Positions 43,260-54,635 are shown, counted from the first letter of the stretch. The stretch: 64,000 bases of DNA from Azolla caroliniana (GCA_043228905.1 JBHGNT010000002.1:5642001-5706000), one strand, 5' to 3'. Program-made: numbers and translations. Notes: generated by a model not told the origin, from the letters alone.

Positions 43260-44252
43260 CCTGCCTTCTTGGCCTATGGGGACAGTTTACCGTGATATGC
43301 CCCGGTCCACCGCAATAAAGACATAGTCGGTTTGCTCAGCGTCATTTCTTTTCTTCTTCCAATAACGGTCCACAACGATGTGTGGTGTCAATTTCCATTG
43401 GAGTTAGAGTACTAACTGGAGGGTCATTATATGAATCCCTCGGAAAAGGTTTCACTACCGTTGAGGCGTAGGTAGGCTCAGATCTTGCCCTTGGCCTCTT
43501 GAATTGACGTTCCGAACGTCGTTCGAAGAGGCGATTGTCGCATCTCATTGCGCAACTGATTGCTTCTGTTAATGACTTTGGTTCTTCGGGAAAGGTCAAG
43601 AGTAAATCTTTGACATCGTTACGTAGACCATAACGAAATTGCTCCATTAATGCTTGATCATCCTAGGGGATATCAAAGGCGAGTAGACGAAAATCTGCAG
43701 CGTATGCGGAGGCTGGACGATCACCTTGACGTAGTCGTCGGATTTTGTTGATTGTTGTCCTTATGCTACCAGTATCTCCAAAACAAGCTTTAAACTCACT
43801 TATAAACTCTTCAAAATTGTTTAGTAATGGAGATTCTTTTTCTAACAGCGGAGCGAACCATGCCAACGTTGAGCCACTTAATAACGTGCCTACTAAACCC
43901 ACTTGTGATGCATCGGTGGGATATTGGGAAGGATGCATTTGAATAACTAGTTGTACCTGATTAAGGAACCGTCTAAACTATGATCGTGTTCCATCGAATT
44001 TCATGGGAAGGCCGATCTTGGGTTCTTTATGATTCCCTTGTGTTCCGGGTCCTTGTTGTTGCATCGCTACGATGGTTGCTTCGAGTTGTTGCACGCGTAA
44101 CGCAAGTTCCCCATGTTGTTGTTGCATTTGCTACTTTTCAAAGGAGATTTGTTGAAGATCCCCCAACAACCGATGATTTTCTTGTTCCAAAGCAAGGAAC
44201 TTCTCTTTCAAGCATTGCAACTTCGAGAAAACAGATTGATATTCTTGAGCGC
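43260..44252 (-). pseudogene. Gypsy K gag (main part)
   Basis: Minus strand: coiled-coil N-part (LEQENHRLLGDLQQISFEK, then QQHGELALRVQQLEATIVAM, 44050-44250), capsid-like part (TDASQVGLVGTLLSGSTLAW, FEEFISEFKACFGD, 43663-43938), and LRNDVKDLLLTFPE (43342-43647). A zinc knuckle remnant (CLYCGGPGHITVNCP-like) lies near 43275-43320. The frame is cut at 44252 by element F. The missing first codons (ATG at 48324-48326, MATIS...) are on the far side of F, and the frame is continuous when F and one 4-bp flank copy are removed. Confidence 0.8.
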
Positions 44253-45144
44253 TGTCATAGTGTATTTCGTACACTACCTGAAAAGGATAACCGGAAGGAA
44301 TTGGATGAAAGAGGAATCGGCAAGGAGGAACCAGTAAGGAGGACCCGGTAAGGATAACCGGAAGGAATCGGATGAAGGAGGAATCGGCAAGTAGGAATCG
44401 GTAAGGAGGACCCAGTGAGAACCGGATGAAGAAGGCTGGTGAGAGTTTCTCACCGGATGAAGAGATATATTTGTAAATAGAAGAAAGTATAAAAATATAT
44501 ATTACATGCATAGGGCAAGATTTGAACCTTGTACCTCCATGTTAATAATGCGAAACCTTACCATTACACTAGCATTTCATTAGCGTTAAAAAGTAGATGT
44601 CCCACATAGAAATTTAAGTTCACCTAGGATAAACTTTAGATAAAAGAAAAACGCATAAGAAAAAGAAAAAGTTATGCACGCACATCTAGCGTGCATGAAC
44701 GCTATAGTCGATAAAAAAAAAAAAACACAAGTTAGAAAAAGCATGATCACTTTAGATAAAGCATATAGTCTATCTATAGAAAAAGTATGGATTGTTAAGA
44801 CTCTCTCATCACTATATAAGGATGAGGAGCACAATGTAATAAGGGTTGATTATTTTTGGAGGATTGACCAATTAATAAAATATATTCGTGGGATTCACGA
44901 CATAATCTATACTTGTGGGATTCACAAGTTCTTTTTAATCTCTTTCTTTCAATCTAAATACATATTCTTATCTAAATATTGATTAATCGAGTACAATACA
45001 CTCGTGGGATTCACGAAATTTCTATATCTCTTTCTTATAATCTATTCATAACCAAACTCATCTCAAATTCTTCTTTCTCCTAGTCCAAAACCTTAGTGGT
45101 TCCCACCTGACTCACGCAACGATCTGGCGCCGAAAGGCACGACA
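44253..45144 (+). repeat. F 5' LTR
   Basis: 892 bp, starting TGTCATAGTG and ending GGCACGACA. It contains CCGGTGAGAA-type repeats near 44330-44460, a tRNA-like module on the minus strand (44512-44571), and GTGGGATTCACGA words near the end, shared with Gypsy E LTRs. Confidence 0.93.
44512..44571 (-). other. tRNA-like module in F LTR (antisense to F)
   Basis: The minus strand reads TAGTGTAATGGTAAGG, then CATGGAGGTACAAGG and GGTTCAAATCTTGCCC. The 3' LTR copy is at 47679-47736. It is closely related to the module of Gypsy E. Confidence 0.52.
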
Positions 45145-45166
45145 CAAGTGGTGAACCCGACGTGAA
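45145..45166 (+). promoter_or_regulatory. F primer-binding site
   Basis: CAAG spacer, then TGGTGAACCCGACGTGAA, identical to the site of M and one base from B and E. The priming tRNA was not identified. Confidence 0.62.
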
Positions 45167-45182
45167 AGCGGGTGGCAAGGAG

Positions 45183-46535
45183 ATGGAGAATCAACAAAAG
45201 GCGATGAGCATAATGATGATGATGATTGAGCAGATGCAACAAGAGCAACGTGCGATGTCGAAGATGAAGTCGGTAGTAGAACGACTTGTGCAACGAAACG
45301 AGCAATTCAACGGAAATGATGTGTCACGCTATCTACGTGAATACAAGGCGGAGATGATGCGATGTGGGATACTGGAAAGATTGCAAGTGATATCCTTTAG
45401 CCAGGTAGGCACGGATGGGTTACAAGAGAGAATCTACAAGATACAGCAACAAAACCCAACATGGGGGTCCTTTGAAGAAGCTTTATGAGAGGCATATGAC
45501 TATGAGAGATCGAAGGGACGAGTTTGGCGAGAGTTTGATGAATGGGTGGCATCAAAGAAGACCCACCAAAGTGCAACACAAGGATTCCTAGAGTTTGAGC
45601 ATTGTTTTGCTCGACTCTTGGAGCGGGAACAAGGATTGGTAGGGGAGGATAAAGTCTTAATGTTCGTAAGATTGATTGATCAGAAAGAAAGGATGGACAT
45701 CGGGATTGAACTCGAAGATGATGACGGTGCAAATGGCCTTACCGAGGATTGGGCTGAAGTCGAAAGAGTATGCCGAAGACATGATAAGAGGAAGATGAGA
45801 ATATTGTTGGCAACAACATGGCCTATGAGGGATGATCGATTAACGATAAACGATGTGGCTGATACGAAGGCCGAAGTACAAGTCGACAACACCACGGGAG
45901 AGGGTGTGGAACAAGGCACCCTCTCTTCTTGCAAAAGAACGACGACCAATGATAAGGTCGATGACTTGAGAGTGGCTAACACCACTTCAAGAACAGAAGA
46001 AGGTTTCGGAACACAAGTATCCGAAACATCGGCTGAAAAAGGGGTAAGCATAATCGATGCTTGCATTATCGAGGGAGATAAAGAGTGCGAGGCGGACTTG
46101 ATTGAGGAGGTTGCCGCAAAAGATTACATCGAATCGGAGGTGGCTATGGACGAATCAATGTCGGATGAGCATATCGAGACTTTCCCATCACTAATTGAAG
46201 AGACTCCGGTGGTAGCGTCTGAAAGGCAACGTGAGACCGAAGAGACGGAAGGTGGTGGAGAGAAAACAAAGGTCGAAGCCGATGCATACGACGGAGAGAT
46301 AGCCGAGAAGGTGGCTATGGGTGAAACGACGAAGGACGATAATACTGAGGATTCCTACCCACTAATTCTAGAGACTTCGGCGGTTGTGTCCGAGAACCAA
46401 CGTGAGACCGGAGAGACGGGAGGTGGGAGTAAAGAATGTAAAACCGGAAGTGGGTCCGGACGGAAGATGATCCAGCCGGAATTTCAGCCTAAAAGAAAGC
46501 TAAAGCAAGCGGAAGTGGATTCGGGAAAAATCTGA
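45183..46535 (+). pseudogene. F gag, open except for one stop
   Basis: ATG 45183 opens a 451-codon frame with a single TGA (45486-45488) after GSFEEAL. N-part: MENQQKAMSIMMMMIEQM, VERLVQRNEQFNGNDVSRYL. Middle: FEHCFARLLEREQG, KVLMFVRLID, then IGIELEDDDGANGLTEDW, shared residue for residue with M. C-part: acidic, with EETPVVASERQRETEE and LETSAVVSENQRETGE repeats. There is no zinc knuckle. Gag would build or join particles. The near-intact frame suggests either recent activity or readthrough; the alternative is simple recent decay. Confidence 0.82.
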
Positions 46536-46838
46536 GAGTTCAACGCGGACGGAAATCATTCCAACCGGAAGCTGATCGAACGAGACCGATCCGGAAAGAA
46601 GTTTCGGAAGTCAAACCGGTCGAGACCGGTGAAAACAAAGAAAAGAAAGAAAATCCGGATAGAAACCAATCTGTTGAAACCGACCCGAAAGGGGGCCGAA
46701 TCGGTAAAAACCGATCAACCAATTCCAATTCGGTCAAATATGAATTGGAATGGAAGCCGATCTAACCGAAAGATGATCAGACGAGACCAATCTAGAAAGA
46801 AGCTAATCTGACTCAACCGGAGGTCGGAGAGATCGAGG

Positions 46839-47516
46839 ATGATAAAGACAAGGAAGAGGCGAAGTAGGTGCACTACAAAGGATGACAAGGACCTAGCAGG
46901 CCAAGCAAATTTGAAGGGTGTTACCAAGGATGAGATATTGACAAAGGAGGGCTTTAACATGAAGATTGTCAACTCTAACGCGAGATTATACGACAAAGGT
47001 GGACGAAGTGGAAAGCATGTCACCTGCACAAGAAGAGCACAAGGAGCCATGACAACTGATCATGGCAATTCAAAGAATGAAAGAAGAATATGGTGGATCA
47101 GATGGCAACAATGGTTCGGGTGGAAAGATTGGATGTGCTCAAAATGGAGAGCCAAAGTCGACATAGCAAGACAAATGGAGGGGATTGCGAGTAAAGGAGA
47201 AATACGAGAGCCGACAATCGGTAACCGGGCGGAGCAAGCAACTGAAAACCGAAAACTGGATAGAGTTGGCAACCGAACAAAACCGGAAACCGGGAGGAGC
47301 CGGCAACCAAGCACGACCGGAGACAAAACCAACCGGGCGGAGACTGGACGGACAAGACTAACAATCACCGACAACTTCGGCACATACCGGAGGATGTGCG
47401 GGTTTGGAGGGGGCGAGTGTTGTAGTGTATTTCGTACACTACGTGAAAAGGATAACCGGAAGGAATCAGATGAAAGAGGAATCAGCAAGGAGGAACCAGT
47501 AAGGAGGACCCGGTAA
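46839..47516 (+). CDS. F second open frame, unknown
   Basis: A 225-codon open frame downstream of gag: MIKTRKRRSRCTTKDDKD, then [33 protein letters not shown], then Trp-rich and basic parts. It runs into the LTR, so its end is not natural. The first 70 codons are conserved in B (18160-18360) and partly in J (near 40160). It could be a small basic protein or simply conserved RNA sequence. No domain is recognised. Confidence 0.3.
   Translation: MIKTRKRRSRCTTKDDKDLAGQANLKGVTKDEILTKEGFNMKIVNSNARLYDKGGRSGKHVTCTRRAQGAMTTDHGNSKNERRIWWIRWQQWFGWKDWMCSKWRAKVDIARQMEGIASKGEIREPTIGNRAEQATENRKLDRVGNRTKPETGRSRQPSTTGDKTNRAETGRTRLTITDNFGTYRRMCGFGGGECCSVFRTLREKDNRKESDERGISKEEPVRRTR
47380..47417 (+). promoter_or_regulatory. 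F stem-loop and polypurine tract
   Basis: GCACATACCGGAGGATGTGC (47380-47399), then GGGTTTGGAGGGGGCGAG up to the LTR TGTTGTAG. The 6-bp stem and 8-nt loop are identical to those of Gypsy E. Confidence 0.68.
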
Positions 47517-48309
47517 GGATAACTGGAAGGAATCAGATGAAGGAGGAATCGGCAAGGAGGAACCGGTAAGGAGGACCCGGTGAGAACCGGATAAAGAAGG
47601 CCGGTGAGAGTTTCTCACCGGATGAAGAGACATATTTGTAAATAGAAGAAAGTATAAAAATATATATTACATGCATAGGGCAAGATTTGAACCTTGTACC
47701 TCCATGTTAATAATGCGAAACCTTACCATTACACTAGCATTTCATTAGTGTTAAAAGTAAATGTCCCGCATAGAAATTTAAGTTCACCTAGGATAAACTT
47801 TAGTTAAAAGAAAAACGCATAAGAAAAAGAAAAAGTTACGCATGCACATCTAGCGTGCATGAACGCTATAGTCGATAAAAAAAAAACACGCACAAGTTAG
47901 AAAAAGCATGATCACTTTAGATAAAGCATATAGTCTATTTATAGAAAAAGTATGGATTGTTAAGACTCTCTCATCACTATATAAGGGTGAGGAGCACAAT
48001 GTAATAAGGGTTGATTATTTTTGAAGGATTGACCAATTAATAAAATATATTCGTGGGATTTACGACATAATCTATACTTGTGGGATTCACAAGTTCTTTT
48101 TAATCTCTTTCTTTCAATCTAAATACATATTCTTATCTAAATATTGATTAATCAAATACAATACACTCGTGGGATTCACGAAATTTCTATATCTCTTTCT
48201 TATAATCTAGTCATAACCAAACTCGTCTCAAATTCTTCTTTCTCCTAGTCCAAAACCTTAGTGGTTCCCACCCGACTCACGCAACGATCTGGCGCCGAAA
48301 GGCACGACA
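47418..48309 (+). repeat. F 3' LTR
   Basis: 892 bp, TGTTGTAGTG...GGCACGACA, same length as the 5' LTR with scattered substitutions and compensating small indels. Confidence 0.93.
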
Positions 48310-48775
48310 TCGCTAATAGTGGCCATGGGATGAGAGGAAAGAGGAATAAGAGATTAGTATGAAGGGAGGGAGACAAAAGAGGAGCAAAATCGGTTCAAAT
48401 TGTCAGGATCAGTACTAAGATAGAGAAGGAATTAGTACTAAAAGATGAGGATTAGTACTAAGAGAGATGTAGAACTCTCGAGAGAAGGAAAGAGTGAGCG
48501 AGGGAGAGAGATAGAGAGAGAGAATGGGTGAGAGAGAATGATGATATGATATATATTATGTGAAGAGAGTATACAATAGTAGCTAGGAGGCTTAAGACTA
48601 GCATTGAACCGATTTGGTTCGAAATAATGCCTTGTGCCTCCTTTTATAGTGTTTTTAGGAGTACGCCTGAAGTTTCTAGAATGTTATAGAGAAATCTGGA
48701 ATATATATCAATTTTCTATAATAAAACATAAATGAAAATAATATTCTATGTATTACAATGTATGGTCTAATGGTC
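48310..48775 (-). repeat. Gypsy K gag start, 5' UTR and probable 5' LTR
   Basis: The minus strand ATG at 48324-48326 starts the K gag split by F. Further right the sequence is non-coding with GTACTAAGA repeats and GA-rich runs. A likely LTR spans about 48399-48755 (plus TGTCAGGATC...TATTACA). No partner LTR is in the window, so the boundaries are tentative. No clear primer site was found. Confidence 0.4.
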
Positions 48776-51528
48776 ATGAAGTGGCATCTCAAAAGACTGT
48801 GTCACATGAGTGAGAAGGAAATGAAGAGGCTTGCCGAAGACAACCTCATTCTGGTGAAGGATGTGCAACTTTAGAAGAGCACTAATTGCTTGGCTAGCAA
48901 GCAAAACCAAACCTACTTCCAGTCAAGACCATCGATGAGACGGAATGCACCAACTCCAGTGGTGCATACCGATGTGTGTCAAGTGGACACGAAGTCACAT
49001 GTCGGATCACAGTACTTCGTGACGTTCATAGATGACCACAACCGGTGGGTCTCACCATTGAAGATGAAGGTTCAGGTGTTATCCGTCTTCAAGGAGCTCC
49101 ACGCGAGAGTGGAAAGAGAAATCGGTCGGAAGCTGAAGGCGGTTCGAACAGATAACGGAGGAGAATACTGGGGGCAGTTCGAGGAGTACTGCCGGTCGAA
49201 GGGAATTGGGCTCAAGTTTACTGTGCCAAAGGCGCCAGAACTAAATGAGCTGGCTGAAAGGATGAACCAGACCATAATGGAGAGAGTCTGGAGCATGCTT
49301 GCACATGCCAAGTTACCCACGACGTTTTGGGCTGAGGCGCTGACGATGGCGACCTACGTGATAAACAGATCACCCTCAATACCCTTGGGAGGAGACTCAC
49401 CTTAGAAAGTAAGGACGTGTCTTACTGGCATCTGAAGGTGTTTAGGTGTCTCGCATATGTGCATGTCGCAAAGGACAAGAGAGAAAAGCTGGATCCGAAG
49501 TCCTGACCATGCATATTCCTTGGATATGGCGACGATGAGTTCGGTTACCGGGTGTGGGATCTAGTTGACAAGAAGGTGTTCCGGAGTTGGGACACGGTCT
49601 TCATGGAAGACAAGACCATTGCCGACTGGGAGTCGGAGAAGAAGATGATGAACTCCTGATCATCCAATGAAAACCGGCTTGAGGACACAAGGATATACCC
49701 AGTTGAAAACCGGATGTTAGTCGGTAACCGGATAACACTCGATGAACCGGTCAGATATGGACAAGAAACTGAACCGACCGAAGAAGAAGAAGACACCGGA
49801 ACCAGACCAGATCCTGAAACAGATCCGAATGAGGAACAAATAGAGGAATCGGTAGTCAGAAACCATGGACGGAGATATCCTCTTCGAGAGAGAAGAGCCC
49901 CCCGGAGATTTCCGGATGTAGAGCATGTGTTGCTAACCGATGAGGAGAAGCCGGAAAGCTTCGAAGAACCAAGTAGAGACACCCACAGCCACAAGTGGCT
50001 GAGTGCCATGCAGGATGAGATGGATTCCTTGCATGAGAACCACACATATGAACTGACGGAGTTGCCAAAAAGGAAGAGAGCACTCCGGAACAAGTGGGTG
50101 TACAAGTTGAAATTGGGAGATGCTGGAAATCCACCCAGGTATAAGGCCCGAATGGTGGTGAAGGGCTTCCAGCAAAAGAAAGGAGTGGATTTCGATGAGA
50201 TATTTGCCCTAGTAGTAAAGATGACATCCATCCAGACGGTATTGGGCATAGCGGCAAGCATGGACCTCGAGGTAGAGCAATTGGACGTGAATACGACATT
50301 CCTCCATGGTGACCTCGAAGAGGAGATCTACATGCATCAACTGGAAGGATTTGAGAAGGAAGGGAAGGAGCACCTGGTGTGCCGGTTGAAGAAGAGCCTA
50401 TACGGACTAAAGCAAGCTCCCTAACAATGGTACCGGAAGTTCGACTCCTTCATGATCGACCAAGGGTACTAGAAGACGTAGGCTGATCACTGTGTGTCTG
50501 TGAAGAAATTTGATAGAGAAGATTTCCTGATACTCCTCCTATATGTGGATGATATGTTGATCGTCGGACGAGACCAAGGCAAGATTTGGATGTTGAAAAA
50601 GGCTCAAAACCGGACCTTCTCAATGAAAGACTTGGGTCCGGCAAGACAGATATTGGGAATGCACATCATCCAGGACCGATCGAGGAAGCTATTGTGGTTG
50701 TCACAAGAGAAGTACATGACAAATGTGCTTCAAAGGTTCAACATGTCGGAGGCGAAACCGGTCGGATCGACACTTCCGGCAAACTGCAAGCTCTCGGGGA
50801 AACAAAGCCCGAGGAAAAAGGCAGAGAAGATGTATATGATGAAGATACCATATGCTTCTGCCGTCGAGAGCTTGATGTATGCGATGGTATGTACTTGGCC
50901 AGATATCGGATATGTAGTCGGAGTGGTGAGCTGGTTCATTAGCAATCCCGGAAGAGAGCATTGTAATGCGGTCAAGTGGATACTCTAGTATTTGAAAGGC
51001 ACTTCGAGTACATGTCTTTGGTTTGGCTCCGATAATCCCCAACTTGATGGATTCACGGATTCGGATATGTCGGCCGATGCGGATACCAGCTGGTCTACAT
51101 CCGGATATGTCATGACCTATGCAGGGGGAGTTGTTTCCTGTAGTCGGGTCTGTAGAAGACGGTTGCGTTGTCAACCACGGAGGCGGAATACATGGCAGTT
51201 GTAGAAGCCGGCAAGGAGATAATCTGGATACAGGACTTCATCGGAGAGCAAGGAGTCCAATAGGAGCAATATTGGCTCTACTGCGACAGTCAAAGTGCCA
51301 TCCACCTTGCAAAGAATACGGCCTACCATTCCCGGACGAAACATATCCAATGGAGGTACCACTGGATCCGGGAGAGAGTAGAAGATCAAGAGTTCGTGCT
51401 AATGAAGATCCACACGGAGGAGAATGGGTCGAATATGCTGACCAAGGTGCTGACAACCGGCAAGTTGGACGCGTGCCGAAAGCGGATCGGGCTGACAAGA
51501 CATCCCATGCCAGAGTGAAGGGGGAGAT
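48776..51528 (+). pseudogene. Copia N pol (5'-truncated)
   Basis: Ty1/Copia polyprotein on the plus strand, entering at the pre-integrase (CHMSEKEMKRLAEDN, about 48800). Integrase 48890-49405 has VHTDVCQVD, VRTDNGGEYW and NELAERMNQT, with all three acidic residues kept. RT 49714-50990 has KARMVVKGFQQKKGVDFDEI and catalytic YVDD at 50542-50553. RNase H 50992-51500 has DGFTDSDMSADADTSWSTSG in broken frames. Stops at about 49403, 50424 and 50470 interrupt it. It ends with a polypurine tract (AAGGGGGAGAT) at 51518-51528 before its LTR. Gag and 5' LTR are missing at the junction with Gypsy K. Confidence 0.85.
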
Positions 51529-52091
51529 TGTTGGGAAATCGTTCTCTCCGGATGGGATCTGGTGATGAATAAAGAGGACCCGGTGAGAACCGGAAGAGAT
51601 CTGGAAACCGGAGGAGACCCGGTTAGAACTGGAAGAGAGCCGGTGAGATCCGGAAGAGAAGACAAATTTGTAAATATGTTTTGAGTAAGCCTATTGAGGC
51701 TATATTTGTAAATAGAGCTAAGTTCATATAAGTATAAATATGACTTAGGGCAATCACTTTGTAAGGTTGTTGTTATTGTCATATTGTTGTACAGAGAGCG
51801 ACAGAGAGAGAGAGAGAAAGAGAGAGAGAGAGTAGCTATGAGCACTCTCTGTTGTAACCACCGTCTGGCGAAGATCGCGAGCACAAGGTTGTTGCCTCTG
51901 TGCCTCCATTTTGTATTTCCTCTCATATAGTGATAGTTGAAGTTTGTGGGCTCCCGTGGTTTTTCCCTATTAGGGTTTTCCACGTAAACATCCTGTGTAT
52001 TTTCCTTGTGTACTCTCCATTTCCCATTTCTGTGTTTCATTCTCATAGAAGTGATTCAAGTCTCGGTTGTGGCCGAGTAGTATTCCGCGCT
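51529..52091 (+). repeat. Copia N 3' LTR
   Basis: Starts TGTTGGGAAATCG. It shares CTCCGGATGGG, CCGGTGAGAACCGG repeats, a GA run (about 51794-51830) and GGTTGTGGCC with the solo LTR at 7064-7738. The end is set by where RT of Copia O resumes (AAATTCGAATAC), so it is uncertain by a few bases. Confidence 0.75.
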
Positions 52092-53193
52092 ATTCCTCTT
52101 AGAAATTCGAATACTTCATGGTAGATCACGGTTTCAACAAGATGAAAGCTGATCACTGTGTATTTGTCAAGAAATATGATGGAGGAGACTTTCTCATCCT
52201 CCTATTGTATGTTGATGACATGCTAATTGTTGGACAAGACCTGAAGAAAATTAGAAGCTTGAAAAAGGCTTTGAACAAATCTTGTGCCACGAAGGATATG
52301 GGTCCTGCAAAGTAGATTCTAGGGATGCACATTGTCTGGGATCGGACAAAGAAGTTGCTCTAGTTGTCACAAGAAAAATACGTGACAAAGGTGCTCTAGA
52401 GATTCAACATGTAGAATGCGAAACCGGTTGGTTCAACATTACCGACAAACAACAAGTTATCCAAAAGTCAATGTCCAAAATCAAAAGTGGAGAAGGCCAA
52501 GATGAACAAGATCCCATATGCCTCAGTAGTTGGAAGCCTGATGTATGCACTAGTTTGCACCAGGCCGGACATCACATATGCACTTAGAGTCGTCAGCCGA
52601 TTCATGAGCAATCAGTTCAGAGAGCATTGGGTTGTAGTGAAGTAGATACTTCGATACCTAAGAGGCACCTCGAGCGTGTGTCTCCAATTCAATTTAGAAA
52701 ATCCCATATTGGAAGGTTATATTGATTTAGACATTTCGGCTTATGTGGATATACCAACCGGTCCACGTCCAAATACATAATGATGTATGCAAGGGGAGCC
52801 GTCTCGTGGCAATCGAGGTTGCAAAAGGTTGTGGCATTGTCGACCATAGAAGCAGAGTACATGGTTGTTGTAGAAGCCAGCAAGGAGATAATTTGGATGA
52901 AGGAGTTCATCGGAGAGTTGGGGATTCGGCAAAAAGAATTACAACTCTACTGTGACAATCAAACTGTCATCCACCTTGCGAAGCATGTTGCCTACCACTT
53001 GAGGAGGAAGCACATCCAAAGGAGATACCATTGGCTCCAGGAGAGGGTAGAAGAGAAGGATTTTGCTCTAATAAAGATCCACATAGTATAAAATGGATCG
53101 GACATGCTGACAAAGGTGTTGTCAACAGAGAAGCTGCGTGCAAAAAACGAATTGGATTGACGAAGCACTCTATGCCAAAGTGAAGGGGAAGTT
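52092..53193 (+). pseudogene. Copia O RT end and RNase H (host of N)
   Basis: Plus strand: RT with DHCVFVKKYDGGDFLILLLY and VDDMLIVGQDLKKI (52118-52315), then decayed frames, then RNase H 52780-53091 with VSWQSRLQKVVALSTIEAEY, YCDNQTVIHLAKHV and HIQRRYHWLQERVEEKDFAL. A purine tract precedes the LTR. The same family as N but more diverged. It starts exactly where the N LTR ends, so N was inserted in O. Confidence 0.82.
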
Positions 53194-53638
53194 TGTTAGG
53201 AAATTGGTCCCTCCGGATGGGAAGGAAAGCATGCACTGGATCAGATGGAGTCGATTAAGTACCGACTGGATGGATAAGCCGAATCAGTCGATACCTAGGT
53301 CGAAAAATCGACTAACCAACAATCGATCGAAAAATATAGTACGACAAGTAGTTGTTGGGTTGTTGTAAATAGTTATGGTGAGTAGTTTCCTCTGTAACTA
53401 GAGTATAAGAGAGAGTGTGTGTGTGTGAGAGGTGTAACTTTGTGACCATCTTATTGTATTCCTCTCCATATAGTGATTTTGTTTGGAGTCTGTGGGCTCC
53501 CGTGTTTTTTCCCATTACATGGTTTCCACGTTAATATCTTGTGTCTCTATGTCAATGCATCATTTTCTATTTTTTCTGTTTTCTATTTTTTTCTTGTTTG
53601 TGCTTGATAATTGGTTGTGACTAATCCCATATTCAACA
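53194..53638 (+). repeat. Copia O 3' LTR
   Basis: 445 bp, TGTTAGGAAATTGG...ATATTCAACA. It shares CTCCGGATGGG and TGTGGGCTCCCGTG with the N LTR. Confidence 0.8.
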
Positions 53639-54126
53639 GTACGTGGGTGTAGAGATTGAAATGACAGAAAAAGGGAAAAAAACCACGGGAGTCCACAGAC
53701 CTTGAACTATATCACTATGAGAGAAAGGAATACAACAAGAAACTGCAAGGCAACAACCTTCAATTCTTCTTCGTCAGACCGATGGTTATAGAGGAGGCAC
53801 TCTCACTATCTTTGTCTCTCTCTTACACCCAAGTTACACTAATGATTAATCACACTTATAATGATTTTCCCTAAGTGTATTTATACTCATACATAATATG
53901 GGCTATTTACAAATATAGCCTACTGAGGGCACATTGAGGCTATTTACAAATATAGCCCTGAGTCGGCTTCGACCGATTCGGCTAATAGCTGAATCGATTA
54001 TTATTCAATTTTCGGCCTCAACTGAATTGGGAATCGGTCTATTTTTTATTGTTGTCAATCAATGCAACTTACTCTTCTCTTTGACTCACGTTCTCCTTCC
54101 CATCCAGAGGGATCTGTTTCCTAACA
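53639..54126 (-). repeat. LTR P, inverted relative of the O LTR
   Basis: The minus strand starts TGTTAGGAAACAG at 54126 and shares CCACGGGAGTCCACAGAC (plus), TATTTACAAATATAGCC and CTCTGGATGGG equivalents with the N/O family. It abuts the O LTR tail to tail, giving a long inverted pair (53194-54126). Confidence 0.7.
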
Positions 54127-54635
54127 AAGAGATCCATGTCAACAACGAGTTGTCAATTGCATTTGCAAGGGCATTTACCTACGAGAATTGCCAAACAGTG
54201 AAGCAAACAACTAACCCTCAATCCTACAGGATAGCGCTCTTGCATGTGAGGCATCGATAGAACGTTGCCACAAGATGGGGAACCTACAACAGAAGATGGT
54301 AAGGTTCTAGAGCATGGCAGTTGATGATGCATTTACCGACTCTTAGCAACAATGCAAGGAGACACCACACAAACACAACAACAAAACCAATGTCAATGAT
54401 ACAGGGGAGACATTGATTCAGTTAATGCTAAAAAATGTTCACGAAGCCTGTGAGATGTTGGAAGTAACAAAGGCTACCTTAGAGAAAGCAACATGGTTGT
54501 TGCCATGTAAAGCAAGGTGAACATGCCTGTCACATTGCTGCAATGTGTTTGGGGGATTGCAATACAGCTCTCCCTGATAAGTGGACAAAATAGATAGGTA
54601 AGTTTGCTACTCGGCGCTCTACAAAGCAGAAGTTG
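54127..54635. other. unassigned sequence
   Basis: No recognised domain. Short frames only. It may be remnant transposon or host sequence. Confidence 0.4.

Larger units (their letters stand above)
44253..48309 (+). mobile_element. element F, intact-structure gag-only Gypsy (TR-GAG-like)
   Basis: 4,057 bp, plus strand. LTRs 44253-45144 and 47418-48309 are both 892 bp. The primer site is 45149-45166, gag 45183-46535, a second open frame 46839-47516, the stem-loop 47380-47399 and the polypurine tract 47400-47417. Only 2.27 kb lies between the LTRs and it holds no protease, RT, RNase H or integrase. Flanks GCGC (44249-44252) and TCGC (48310-48313) are a 4-bp TSD with one change; excision restores the Gypsy K gag start. 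LTR ends, primer site and gag are those of Gypsy E, so E-type pol is the likely source of its mobility. Confidence 0.9.

Noticed and set aside
45680-46066. minus-strand open frame opposite F gag
   Set aside because: Shadow of the acidic gag frame.
48399-48755. definite 5' LTR of Gypsy K
   Set aside because: Ends look plausible but there is no partner LTR and no recognisable primer site, so it is kept only as tentative.
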